Below, one piece after another: positions 19,726 to 27,802 of a DNA stretch of 64,000 nucleotides. Where the stretch lies: the NCBI GenBank assembly GCA_012719125.1, contig JAAYAY010000434.1, positions 17,668 through 81,667 of the forward strand, read 5' to 3'. This stretch comes from Planctomycetaceae bacterium. Its GTDB lineage: Bacteria > Planctomycetota > Planctomycetia > Pirellulales > Thermoguttaceae. The notes under the pieces were generated by a model. That model did no database searches, was not told the DNA's origin, and saw nothing but the letters and a program-made list of their open reading frames with translations. Numbering within the stretch: position 1 is the first letter of the stretch; each line of letters begins with the position of its first letter. The translations under genes and the position numbers were made by a program.

Positions 19726-21096
19726 ATGAACCGTCCGTCGAACACCAGTTCAGAAAAACCGTCCCGCCGCCAGTTCCTGCAGCGCACCGGTGCCGCGGCC
19801 GCCTCGGCCGCACTGGCAGCAACCCTGACCCCGACGCCGCGCGTTCACGCGGCCGAGAACAACACGATCCGCCTGGCCCTCATCGGCTGCGGCGGCCGCG
19901 GCAAAGGCGCGGTTGCCAATGCCATGAACTCGGAGTTCGGACCGGTCAAGCTGCATGCCATGGCCGACGTCGTCGAAGATCGCCTGACCAGCGCCCACAA
20001 GACCCTGTCCAAAGAGTTTGCCGACCGGGTCGACGTTCCCAAGGAACGCCAGTTCGTGGGCTTCAAGGCCTACAAAGACGCTATCGATTGCCTGGGTCCC
20101 GGCGACGTGGCCATGTTGACCAGTTTCGCTTACGTCCGCCCCATGCAGCTCGAATACGCTGTGAGCAAGGGCGTGAACGTTTTCATGGAGAAGTCGTTCG
20201 CCCCCGACGCGCCGAATCTGCACCGCCTGATGCGAGCCGGCAAGGAGGCGGAGAAGAAGAACCTCAAGATCGCCGCCGGCCTGCAATGCCGCCACAGCGT
20301 GAACCGCCAGGCGCTCATCCAGAAGATCCGCGACGGCGAAATGGGCGAGTTGCAGTTGATCCGGGCCTACCGCATCCACCCGGTCGGCGGCATGGGGCCG
20401 AAGCCCGAGGGCTACGACGAACTCCTCTGGCAGATCCGCAACTTCACCCGCTTCTTCTGGGTGTCGGGCGGGCTCTTCGCCGAGATGAACATCCATCAGA
20501 TCGACGAAATCTGCTGGCTCAAGGGTGCTTATCCGGTTGAAGCACGCGGGATCGGCGGCCGCATGGCCAACAGCACGAACCACGGGCAGGGCTTCGACTC
20601 GATCTCGATCGAGTGGACCTTCGCCGACGGAACCAAGGCCATCGACGGCGTCCGCTGGCTGGGCGGACACTGCTTCCAGGAATTTGCCACCTTCGCCCAC
20701 GGGACCAAGTGTGCGGCCCAGTTCTCGGGGAACATCCACGCCGGCACCACTCGGCTCTACAAGGATCAACGAATCCAGGACGACAACATCACCTGGGAAG
20801 CCCCGCCGGAAAAGTACAGCCCCTGGGACGCCGAGTGGAACGTGCTGCTCAGCAATATCCGCAACGACAAACCGCAGAACGAAGCCGAACGGGCAGCCCT
20901 TTCCAACTTCGCCGACCTGATGGGCCGAGCGGCCGTCCATTCGGGCAAGATCATCACCTGGGACGAAATGTACAACTCGAAGTTCCAGTTCCTCGAGAGC
21001 ATCGACGACCTGGATTACGGTAGCGAGCCGCCTGTCAAAGTGGGGCCCGACGGTTTCTATCCCGTGCCGATTCCCGGCGTGTGGTCGGAAACGTAG
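19726..21096 (+). CDS. Tat-exported Gfo/Idh/MocA-family oxidoreductase
   Basis: 456 aa from the ATG at 19726; the longer frame runs through repeat sequence. The Tat signal is SRRQFLQRTG followed by an Ala-rich core and cleavage near VHAAE. The nucleotide-binding motif is LIGCGGRGKG, and the EKP-type motif appears as FMEKSFAPD. The C-terminal half has FTRFFWVSGGLFAEMNIHQI and a catalytic-type His. Tat export implies cytoplasmic folding with a bound cofactor, as in glucose-fructose oxidoreductase. It likely oxidises or isomerises a sugar outside the cytoplasm. Confidence 0.88.
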   Translation: MNRPSNTSSEKPSRRQFLQRTGAAAASAALAATLTPTPRVHAAENNTIRLALIGCGGRGKGAVANAMNSEFGPVKLHAMADVVEDRLTSAHKTLSKEFADRVDVPKERQFVGFKAYKDAIDCLGPGDVAMLTSFAYVRPMQLEYAVSKGVNVFMEKSFAPDAPNLHRLMRAGKEAEKKNLKIAAGLQCRHSVNRQALIQKIRDGEMGELQLIRAYRIHPVGGMGPKPEGYDELLWQIRNFTRFFWVSGGLFAEMNIHQIDEICWLKGAYPVEARGIGGRMANSTNHGQGFDSISIEWTFADGTKAIDGVRWLGGHCFQEFATFAHGTKCAAQFSGNIHAGTTRLYKDQRIQDDNITWEAPPEKYSPWDAEWNVLLSNIRNDKPQNEAERAALSNFADLMGRAAVHSGKIITWDEMYNSKFQFLESIDDLDYGSEPPVKVGPDGFYPVPIPGVWSET

Positions 21097-21118
21097 TCTG
21101 GTTGTTTCGAGTTTCCGT

Positions 21119-21199
21119 GTAGGACAGGTTTGTAATCTGTCATAGGGGAGTACTGTAGCACAGGTTTTCAACCTGTCCGGACAGGATGCAATCCTGTCC
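21119..21199. repeat. Cluster of short palindromes (GACAGGTT/AACCTGTC type)
   Basis: Three adjacent small palindromes lie at 21119-21141, 21160-21176 and 21179-21199. The last is a perfect 9-bp stem, GGACAGGAT-GCA-ATCCTGTCC. They resemble the hairpin at 9510-9539 and lie between two oxidoreductase genes. Confidence 0.5.
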
Positions 21200-21296
21200 T
21201 ACAAACGAGTTGGCGTTGCCGACGCCGGCAATGCCCCGTAATCAACCATCCGTTCTGACAGGACGGCAGTTTCAACATCAACCGAGGAGTCCTGCG

Positions 21297-22691
21297 ATGG
21301 CTACACGACGCCATTTTCTGAAATCATCGGCAACGGTGGGAGTGGCCGCTTTGGCCGTACCGGCAGTCGCCATGAACGTTCGAGGCGCGAATGATCGGAT
21401 CCGCGTGGGCATGGTCGGCCTGGGCGGACGCATGCGATCGCACATCGGCAGCCTGACGGTCCTGAAGGATTCGGAAAACGTGGAGATTGCCGCGATCTGC
21501 GACTGCGACCAGAGCAAGCTCGACAGCGCCGTGAAGTCCTATCCCGATCTGGAAGGTCTAAAGCTCAAGAGCTACAACGACCAGCGCAAGCTGTTCGAGG
21601 ACAAAGACATCGACGCCGTGAGCTTCTCGACGCAGGACCATTGGCACGCCCTGCAAACGGTTTGGGCCTGCCAGGCGGGCAAGGATGTCTACGTGGAGAA
21701 ACCGCCGACCTGGTGCATCTGGGAAGGCCGGCAGATGGTCAAGGCCGCCCGCAAGTACGGCCGCATGGTCCAGATCGGCACGCAGAACCGTTCCAGCCCG
21801 AACATCTGCGAAGGGATGCAGCAACTCAAAGACGGGTTGATCGGCGATCTCTACATGGCCCGCGGCATGACCTACAAGATGCGGGGCAACCTGGGCAAGC
21901 ACAGCCCGCGGCCGGTGCCGGAAGGACTCAACTGGGACGCCTGGGTCGGGCCGGCGAAGATGGCCGAGTACAGCAACTTCCAGCACCGCCGCTGGTACTG
22001 GAACTCGAACTTCGCCAGCGGCGACGTGGCCAATCAGACCGTCCACGACATCGACAAGATTCGCTGGGGCCTGGGCCTCGACGATCACCCGATCACGGTG
22101 ATGTCGATGGGCGACCGTTTTCCGCCCGGCGACGAAGACGACGCCGACACGCCGAACACCCAGACCTTCATGTGCCAGTGGGCCGATCGCAAGGTGCTGG
22201 TCACCTTCGAGTTCCGCCACTGGTACACGAACTCGGAAGCCGAGATGCGCGACAAGTACCCCTTCGTGGCCGAGAACCAGTGCGTCGGCGAAATCTTCTT
22301 CGGCACGAAAGGCTACATGATCTTCCCCGACTACTCGAGCTACTATTCGTTCCTGGGTCCGAACAACGAGCCGGGCCCGTTCAAGACGGCCGGCCAGACG
22401 AGCGACGCCGTCTCTTCCACCCAGTTGATCGACTGGCGCAGCGAAAGTGCCCCCCACTTCAAAAACTGGATCGGTGCGATGCGGAGCCGGAAGCACGAGG
22501 ATCTCAACGCCGACGTGGAGCAGGGCCACCTCTCGACCAGCGTCTGCCACCTGGCCAAGATCTCCTGCAAGCTGGGACGCAGCGTTCATTTCGATCCGAA
22601 GACGGAACGTTTCGTCGACGACCCCGAGGCCGATCGCTACCTTCGCCGCGAAGAGTACCGCGCGCCCTACGTCTTCCCGGAAGAAGTATGA
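21297..22691 (+). CDS. Tat-exported Gfo/Idh/MocA-family oxidoreductase
   Basis: 464 aa from the ATG at 21297, with GAGGAG about 10 nt upstream; in-frame starts further upstream lie in palindromic repeats. The Tat signal is TRRHFLKSS, then VGVAALAVPAVA. The Rossmann loop is VGMVGLGGR and the EKP motif is VYVEKPPTW. TWCIWEGRQMV, HRRWYWNSNFASGDVANQTVHDIDK and a C-terminal DLNADVEQGHLS tail are typical of the planctomycete-rich Tat-exported subgroup. It is probably NAD(P)-bound and extracytoplasmic, and lies in the same catabolic run. Confidence 0.9.
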   Translation: MATRRHFLKSSATVGVAALAVPAVAMNVRGANDRIRVGMVGLGGRMRSHIGSLTVLKDSENVEIAAICDCDQSKLDSAVKSYPDLEGLKLKSYNDQRKLFEDKDIDAVSFSTQDHWHALQTVWACQAGKDVYVEKPPTWCIWEGRQMVKAARKYGRMVQIGTQNRSSPNICEGMQQLKDGLIGDLYMARGMTYKMRGNLGKHSPRPVPEGLNWDAWVGPAKMAEYSNFQHRRWYWNSNFASGDVANQTVHDIDKIRWGLGLDDHPITVMSMGDRFPPGDEDDADTPNTQTFMCQWADRKVLVTFEFRHWYTNSEAEMRDKYPFVAENQCVGEIFFGTKGYMIFPDYSSYYSFLGPNNEPGPFKTAGQTSDAVSSTQLIDWRSESAPHFKNWIGAMRSRKHEDLNADVEQGHLSTSVCHLAKISCKLGRSVHFDPKTERFVDDPEADRYLRREEYRAPYVFPEEV

Positions 22692-22705
22692 GTATGTGAA
22701 TGGAC

Positions 22706-22810
22706 GATCGTGTGCCATTGCTTGCCTGCGACCGTGTGCCACTGCTTACTTGTTAGCAGTGCAACCAGGTTTCGGGTACTGCCTGCAAACAAGCATTGGC
22801 GCACGGTCGA
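22706..22810. repeat. Palindromic element with CGTGTGCCACTGCTT arms
   Basis: A direct repeat at 22706-22724 precedes an inverted pair at 22730-22748 and 22792-22810 (17 of 19 positions complementary). Inside is a 7-bp stem, CACTGCT/AGCAGTG, at 22741-22762. It fills the gap before the isomerase gene. Confidence 0.5.
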
Positions 22811-22840
22811 TGAAATACCGCTGGTAGAAGGATTGAAGTG

Positions 22841-23677
22841 ATGAAGATCAGCGCGAGTTACTGGATGTTTGAGGGCGGGCTGGAGGCGACGCTCCCAGTG
22901 GAGGACGCGATGGCCCAGGCCAAAGCGCTCGGCTTCGACGCGATCGAACTCTGCGTAGCCAGTTCCGGAGCCCTCACGCACGAAGCGACGCAGGCAGACT
23001 GCGAAGCGATCGTGGCCAAGGCCGCCGAGTTGGGACTCGAGATTGCCAGCGTCGCCAGCGGCGAGAGTTGGGGATGCTCGCCCACCGACGACGATCCGGA
23101 GGTCCGCAGCCGGATTATCGAATTCACCAAGAAGGCCCTGCAAGTCGCCAGGTGGCTGGGGACCGACGCCTACCTGTTCGTCCCCGGGGCGGTCGACGTC
23201 TTCTTCCTGGAGAACAGCCCGGTCGTGCCCTACGACGTCTGTTACGAGCGGGCCACCGACGCCGTCCGGCAGATCCTCCCCACGGCCGAGAAGCTGGGCG
23301 TGACGCTCGGTATCGAGAACGTCTGGAACAAGTTTCTTCTCAGCCCGCTGGAGATGCGCGACTTCATCCACAGCTTCCAGTCCGGCGCCGTCGGCAGCTA
23401 TCTCGACGTGGGCAACATCCTGCTCACCGGATATCCGGAGCACTGGATCAGCATCCTGGGCAAGCGGATCGTGCGGGTGCACGTCAAGGATTTCAAGAAG
23501 TCGATCGGCACGGCCGCTGGGTTCGTCGATATGCTCGAGGGCGACGTGGATTTCGACTCTGTCAAGAAAGCCCTGGCCGAAGTCGGCTACGACGGCTACG
23601 TCACCGCCGAGATGCTCCCCTATCAACCGGGAAGGCCGGAGAAAACGGCCGAGGCGATGAAGAAGCTGTTCCGTTGA
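22841..23677 (+). CDS. Sugar phosphate isomerase/epimerase (xylose-isomerase-like TIM barrel)
   Basis: 278 aa from the ATG at 22841, with AGAAGGA 8 nt upstream; a GTG at 22838 directly precedes it. No signal peptide, so cytoplasmic. The AP-endonuclease-2-type TIM barrel is shown by the four metal ligands: Glu in LGIENVW, Asp in YLDVGN, His in RVHVKDF and Glu in VTAEML. Family members interconvert keto-sugars or inositol derivatives. Its position among Gfo/Idh/MocA genes fits a sugar oxidation-isomerisation pathway. Confidence 0.88.
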   Translation: MKISASYWMFEGGLEATLPVEDAMAQAKALGFDAIELCVASSGALTHEATQADCEAIVAKAAELGLEIASVASGESWGCSPTDDDPEVRSRIIEFTKKALQVARWLGTDAYLFVPGAVDVFFLENSPVVPYDVCYERATDAVRQILPTAEKLGVTLGIENVWNKFLLSPLEMRDFIHSFQSGAVGSYLDVGNILLTGYPEHWISILGKRIVRVHVKDFKKSIGTAAGFVDMLEGDVDFDSVKKALAEVGYDGYVTAEMLPYQPGRPEKTAEAMKKLFR

Positions 23678-23730
23678 AACAGTGCGAGCGGCCGCGAGGG
23701 TGATGTGCCGCTGAAGTGGGGCGTGGGGGT

Positions 23731-23844
23731 GTTGGAATGATGGAATAACGGAATAATGATGGGAACGTGCGTCTGGCTCGTTGCTCGCGTCCCACCTTGA
23801 CCCCAACATTCCATCATTCCAGTGTTCCATCCTTCCCGTATTCC
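23731..23844. repeat. Dispersed GGAATGATGG-type element, copy 2
   Basis: The left part carries GTTGGAATGATGGAATAACG and the right part CCAACATTCCATCATTCCAG, reverse complements over most of their length. It belongs to the same family as 15651-15780 and 48245-48553 and lies upstream of the next oxidoreductase. Confidence 0.55.
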
Positions 23845-23906
23845 GTCCGCCAAGCGTCCGAACCAAGATCCAATTCTCAATCAGAAACTCCGTGGGGAAC
23901 CGAACC

Positions 23907-24923
23907 ATGATCCGGACAGGTATTGTCGGCCTGGGCTTTATGGGCAAGATGCACTTCCGTTGCTATCAGGCCCTCGAAGGCGTCCAGGTCGCCGCGATTT
24001 GTGACATTGACGAAACCAAGTTTGAGAATACGAGCGGCACGGCCGGCAACATTGCCGGCGCCGAGGCCCCGCTCGATTTCACCGGCATCGGCCTGTACAC
24101 CGACTTCGACAAGATGCTCGCCGAGGCCAATCTCGATGCGATCTCGATCACGCTGCCGACCTACCTGCACAAAGACCACACCGTCAAAGCGCTCGGTGCC
24201 GGTCTGAACGTGCTGTGCGAAAAGCCGATGGCACTGACGGTCGAAGACGGCCGGGCAATGCAGGCTGCCGCCGAGAAGAGCGGCAGGTTGTTGCAGATCG
24301 GCCATTGCATCCGCTTCTGGCCCGAGTATGCCAAGACGAAGGAATTGATCGACTCCGGCCAATATGGCAAGATCCGCGCGGCGATGTTCCAGCGATTGAG
24401 CCTCACGCCCGGCTGGGCCTGGGACGGTTGGCTCATGGACCCCGCCCGGAGCGGATCGGCGGCCGTGGACCTGCACATCCACGATTCCGACTATGTGCAG
24501 TACGTCTTCGGCATGCCCAAGGCCGTCTTCAGCCGCACGGCGCGCGGACCTTCCAACGACGCCGACCACATCGTCACCCAGTACGTTTACGAGGAAGACT
24601 GCGTCGTCACGGCCGAGGGCGGTTGGGCCATGTCGCCGACCTTCGGCTTCGAGATGAGCTTCAACATCGTGCTCGAGAAGGCGACAATCGTCTACGACTG
24701 CACTCGCAGTCCGGCCTTCAAGGTCTGCCCCGTCGAGGGCGATGCCTTTACGCCCGAGGTTGCCTCCGGCGACGGTTACTCCAACGAAATCGCCCACTTC
24801 GTCAAGGCGGTCCGGGGCGAGAGCGTGCCGCAGATCATCACCCCCGGGCAGTCGGTCGACTCGGTAAGGCTCGTCTTGGCCGAGAAACACTCGGCAAGAT
24901 CGGGAGAGAAGGTCTCGCTCTGA
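23907..24923 (+). CDS. Cytoplasmic Gfo/Idh/MocA-family NAD(P)-dependent oxidoreductase
   Basis: 338 aa from the ATG at 23907; upstream in-frame starts fall in repeat sequence. No signal peptide. Rossmann motif GIVGLGFMG at residues 4-12; EKP motif LCEKPMALT near residue 100; HCIRFWPEY and a catalytic-type DLHIHDSDY (Asp-His) near 190. This is the myo-inositol 2-dehydrogenase/sugar dehydrogenase fold. It probably oxidises a cyclic polyol or sugar made by the adjacent isomerase or imported from the periplasm. Confidence 0.9.
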   Translation: MIRTGIVGLGFMGKMHFRCYQALEGVQVAAICDIDETKFENTSGTAGNIAGAEAPLDFTGIGLYTDFDKMLAEANLDAISITLPTYLHKDHTVKALGAGLNVLCEKPMALTVEDGRAMQAAAEKSGRLLQIGHCIRFWPEYAKTKELIDSGQYGKIRAAMFQRLSLTPGWAWDGWLMDPARSGSAAVDLHIHDSDYVQYVFGMPKAVFSRTARGPSNDADHIVTQYVYEEDCVVTAEGGWAMSPTFGFEMSFNIVLEKATIVYDCTRSPAFKVCPVEGDAFTPEVASGDGYSNEIAHFVKAVRGESVPQIITPGQSVDSVRLVLAEKHSARSGEKVSL

Positions 24924-24939
24924 GCCGGATCACAGACTT

Positions 24940-25024
24940 GGGTGGCACGTCCCAGAGCTTCAGGCGATGGGCGTGGTGTGTGCCCGGAATCCACGCCCTT
25001 CGCAAGCTCAGGGCCGTGCCACCC
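24940..25024. repeat. Nested inverted repeat (GGGTGGCACG / CGTGCCACCC)
   Basis: The outer 10-bp arms at 24940-24949 and 25015-25024 are exact complements. Inner 8-bp arms GGGCGTGG (24969-24976) and CCACGCCC (24991-24998) are also exact. It could form a cruciform between two oxidoreductase genes. No T-run follows. Confidence 0.5.
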
Positions 25025-25052
25025 GGAATCCCATCATCGAGGAGGGAGAATC

Positions 25053-26075
25053 ATGGCGAAGCAGAACGAAACCGTCCGCTGGGGAGTGATCGGCCTGGGG
25101 TGGTTCGGCGAGATTCACGCCGACACGCTCGCCGACATGCCGGGGATTGAACTAACGGCGTTCTCGACGCGCCGCCCGGATCGGCTGAACGAGGTGGCCG
25201 ACAAGTACGGCGTCGCCGGCCGCTATACGGACTACAAGGACCTGCTCGCCGATCCGAACGTCGACGCGGTCAGTATCACCACCCACATCAACGACCACCG
25301 CGATATCGCCGTCGACGCCCTGCGGGCCGGCAAGCACGTGCTGCTGGAGAAGCCGATGGCGCCGACCGTGGAGGACTGCGAACAGATCCTGGCCGCTGCT
25401 GAGGAGAGCGACGGGCTGTTCATGGTGGGACACATCTGCCGGTTCGACCCGCGAGCGGCCATGGCCAAGCAGGCCATCGACGAAGGCAAGTTGGGACGCA
25501 TCATCTCGATGCACGCGCGGCGAAATCTCTCCAAGGCGATCGGCGAGGCGAATCTCGACAAGATCTCGGCCCTGATGGGCGACGGAATCCACGACGCCGA
25601 TCTGATGCTCTGGTTCGCCGGCGCTGCGCCGGTGAGCGTCTACGCCCAGGAAGTCCATCCCGGCCCATGCAAGTATCCGGACTGTGCCTGGGCGATGATG
25701 CGGCTGGACAGCGGCGCCGTGGGCGTCGTCGAATCGGTCTGGCACCTGCCCAACACGACGCCCTACACAATCGACGCCCGCATGGAGATCATCGGCACCG
25801 AGGGCGCTCTTTACGTCAACTGCGGGCAGGCCGGACTGGAAATCCATGCCTCCACCGGCCTGAGCACGCCCGATACGATGTATTGGCCGACCGTGTTCGG
25901 CCAGCGCTTCGGTATCCTGCGAGCGGAACTGCAGTACTTCGCCAACTGCATCCTCCGCGGCCGGACGCCCGACCGGATCACGCCCCAGGAATCCCGCGAC
26001 GTCGTCGGCCTGATCGTTGCGGCCGCAGAGTCGTCGCGGACCGGCCAAGTCGTGCGGTTTGAGTCGCGTTCCTAA
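25053..26075 (+). CDS. Cytoplasmic Gfo/Idh/MocA-family NAD(P)-dependent oxidoreductase
   Basis: 340 aa from the ATG at 25053 with a strong GAGGAGGGA ribosome site. Rossmann motif GVIGLGWFGEIHAD near residues 11-24; EKP motif LLEKPMAPT near 97; HICRFDPRAA and a GIHDADLMLWF segment carrying the catalytic-type Asp/His. It is a second soluble dehydrogenase, similar in length to the one at 23907, and the last gene of the sugar run. The two may act on successive intermediates. Confidence 0.9.
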   Translation: MAKQNETVRWGVIGLGWFGEIHADTLADMPGIELTAFSTRRPDRLNEVADKYGVAGRYTDYKDLLADPNVDAVSITTHINDHRDIAVDALRAGKHVLLEKPMAPTVEDCEQILAAAEESDGLFMVGHICRFDPRAAMAKQAIDEGKLGRIISMHARRNLSKAIGEANLDKISALMGDGIHDADLMLWFAGAAPVSVYAQEVHPGPCKYPDCAWAMMRLDSGAVGVVESVWHLPNTTPYTIDARMEIIGTEGALYVNCGQAGLEIHASTGLSTPDTMYWPTVFGQRFGILRAELQYFANCILRGRTPDRITPQESRDVVGLIVAAAESSRTGQVVRFESRS

Positions 26076-26150
26076 ACGGCAGCAACACGTTGCTCCATCC
26101 ACGCAGTCAATTGTGGCTCAACATTGCGACATACGGCAGGGAAAGGTGTC

Positions 26151-26729
26151 ATGCCCTCCAACTCGCTGAATCGTTGGAACACCACGCGGGCACAGGCACT
26201 CGACCAAATTGCACATGCCCACCGTCGCGTCGGCGGCTCCGGGCGTGGCCGTCGCTACGCTACCGAACAGATCAATCACGCATACACGATGCTGCTATCG
26301 TCGCAGTTCCAAGGCTTCTGCCGGGACCTGCACTCCGAGGCGGTAGACCACATTGTCCGTTCGGTAACTCCCGTGCCTTTGCAGGCTGTGGTTCGCGCCG
26401 ATTTCATGCTGCACCGCAAGCTGGATAGCGGAAACCCGAACCCGAGTAACATCGGGGCGGACTTCAATCGGCTTGGCTTGCGTTTCTTCGACCAGATTCG
26501 AGCCAGGAGTCGCTGGAACATTGGCCGGATTGACCACTTGGAGGATCTCAACCGATGGCGCAATGCCATCGCGCATCAAGCCTTTGACCCTGCGAAGCTC
26601 GGTGGTATAATTCATCTGAGATTGGCGATGGTCAAGCAATGGCGTGCGGCCTGTGAACAGCTTGCCGTCGTCTTCGACGACGTCCTCGGTGACCACGTTG
26701 TGCACATTGCGGGTGTTCGACCATGGTAA
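26151..26729 (+). CDS. HEPN-domain-like protein (putative RNase toxin or defence component)
   Basis: 192 aa from the ATG at 26151, preceded by an AGGGAAAGG stretch; a TTG at 26124 is alternative. It is mostly helical. The HEPN signature RxxxxH appears as RNAIAH at residues 137-142, after a helix reading MLLSSQFQGFCRDLHSEAVD. That layout resembles RiboL-PSP-HEPN-type proteins, in which the motif is the RNase active site. Its stop overlaps the next ATG by 7 nt, so the two are translationally coupled. It is not obviously related to the sugar genes upstream. Toxin function is inferred, not shown. Confidence 0.65.
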   Translation: MPSNSLNRWNTTRAQALDQIAHAHRRVGGSGRGRRYATEQINHAYTMLLSSQFQGFCRDLHSEAVDHIVRSVTPVPLQAVVRADFMLHRKLDSGNPNPSNIGADFNRLGLRFFDQIRARSRWNIGRIDHLEDLNRWRNAIAHQAFDPAKLGGIIHLRLAMVKQWRAACEQLAVVFDDVLGDHVVHIAGVRPW

Positions 26730-27241
26730 CTCAGAAACCGTTTTCCATCGGCGACAACGTTTGTTTCACGCTTGGGACTACTCCAATCCGGGGCGTCGTG
26801 ATAGAAGATCGCGGCCCGATCGGCACAAACAGAGTGCGGATTTACAGAGTACTCATACCAAATGACCCCTATGACGACGAGTTCATCGAGATGCCCGGAG
26901 ATGAGCTCGTTATTGCACAAGACCAAGTTGCATCAATTCCAGAGTCGAGTGCTGTGGAGTACCTCAAGCACGGGGGGCTCCTGCAGATTCTCAAGGCAAA
27001 TCTGTCCGGCGGCAAGACTCAACCTCGCGTATGGCTGACACGCGATAGACTCGGCAATGTTGTTCATACATTTATTGCGGAGCGGGGGAGTTTGGGTGGC
27101 GCGACTGTTCCGTTCGCCGCGCTGCATAACAACCGCGTGTTTGCTCCCAAACGCGACGAAGTGTTGGCGTTCTTGGCGACGTTCAACTTGTCGAACGAAG
27201 GTGTAGAGTCCATTATCGATGCCGTTGGTATTGCCCCTTAA
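26723..27241 (+). CDS. Unknown protein coupled to the HEPN gene (SH3-like N-terminal region)
   Basis: 172 aa. It starts inside the end of the HEPN gene (ATGGTAA overlap), so the two form one operon. Residues 1-65 look like a small beta-barrel (FSIGDNVCFTLG, RGVVIEDRGPIG, RIYRVLIP, MPGDELV), as in KOW/SH3-like modules. Residues 80-172 are unassigned. No DNA-binding helix-turn-helix is visible, so it is not a standard antitoxin. It may modulate or target the HEPN protein. I do not recognise the family. Confidence 0.6.
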   Translation: MVTQKPFSIGDNVCFTLGTTPIRGVVIEDRGPIGTNRVRIYRVLIPNDPYDDEFIEMPGDELVIAQDQVASIPESSAVEYLKHGGLLQILKANLSGGKTQPRVWLTRDRLGNVVHTFIAERGSLGGATVPFAALHNNRVFAPKRDEVLAFLATFNLSNEGVESIIDAVGIAP

Positions 27242-27348
27242 CCGTCACAGGAAGCGTACGGCGACGCTTCGGCAGTGCTTCGAAGGTGCGTCACAACCAA
27301 CGCCCCATGACCGGTTCGAACGGAGTGCTTCCTGCAGCGCGCCAACGT

Positions 27349-27726
27349 TCAGCCAACCCTTGCCACGGCTTCATCCACCGACGCCTCCACCTGGAAAGGA
27401 GCCATCTTACCCGGGTCTTTCGACACCAGCAGACAGATCTCCAGCATGGACTGGATCCCTTCGGCCACCTTGCAGAGAATGATGGACCCGCTTTCGAGTT
27501 GACGCCGCACCGCCAGGAACGCCAGCAGCCCGACGCTGCCCAGGAACTTCACGCGTGCCAGGTCGATCACCACGTGGTGGATCTCGCCCGCCTTCATCAG
27601 CGACAGGATCTCGTCGCGCAAGGCGTACGACGTCTCGGGATCACGGATCTGATCCACCAGGACTTCCACCACAAGCACGTTGCCGCGAATGGCGCCACGG
27701 GAACAACTGGGCTGACTTTCTGACAT
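27349..27726 (-). CDS. STAS-domain protein (anti-sigma-factor antagonist-like)
   Basis: 125 aa from the ATG at 27726; longer frames run into the glycosyltransferase gene. Residues 15-105 form a STAS domain with HHVVIDLARVKFLGSVGLLAF, and Ser64 sits where SpoIIAA-type antagonists are phosphorylated. It would relieve an anti-sigma kinase or act in a stressosome-like partner switch. No RsbW-like kinase or sigma factor is nearby. It lies 76 nt downstream of the membrane glycosyltransferase on the same strand. Confidence 0.85.
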   Translation of the reverse strand: MSESQPSCSRGAIRGNVLVVEVLVDQIRDPETSYALRDEILSLMKAGEIHHVVIDLARVKFLGSVGLLAFLAVRRQLESGSIILCKVAEGIQSMLEICLLVSKDPGKMAPFQVEASVDEAVARVG

Positions 27727-27802
27727 CGGCGATTCCTTCAAAAGGGGAACTCGAACACACGCTCTCCCAGGAATCGTAACGATCTGCGCGGCAATTGGCC
27801 AG

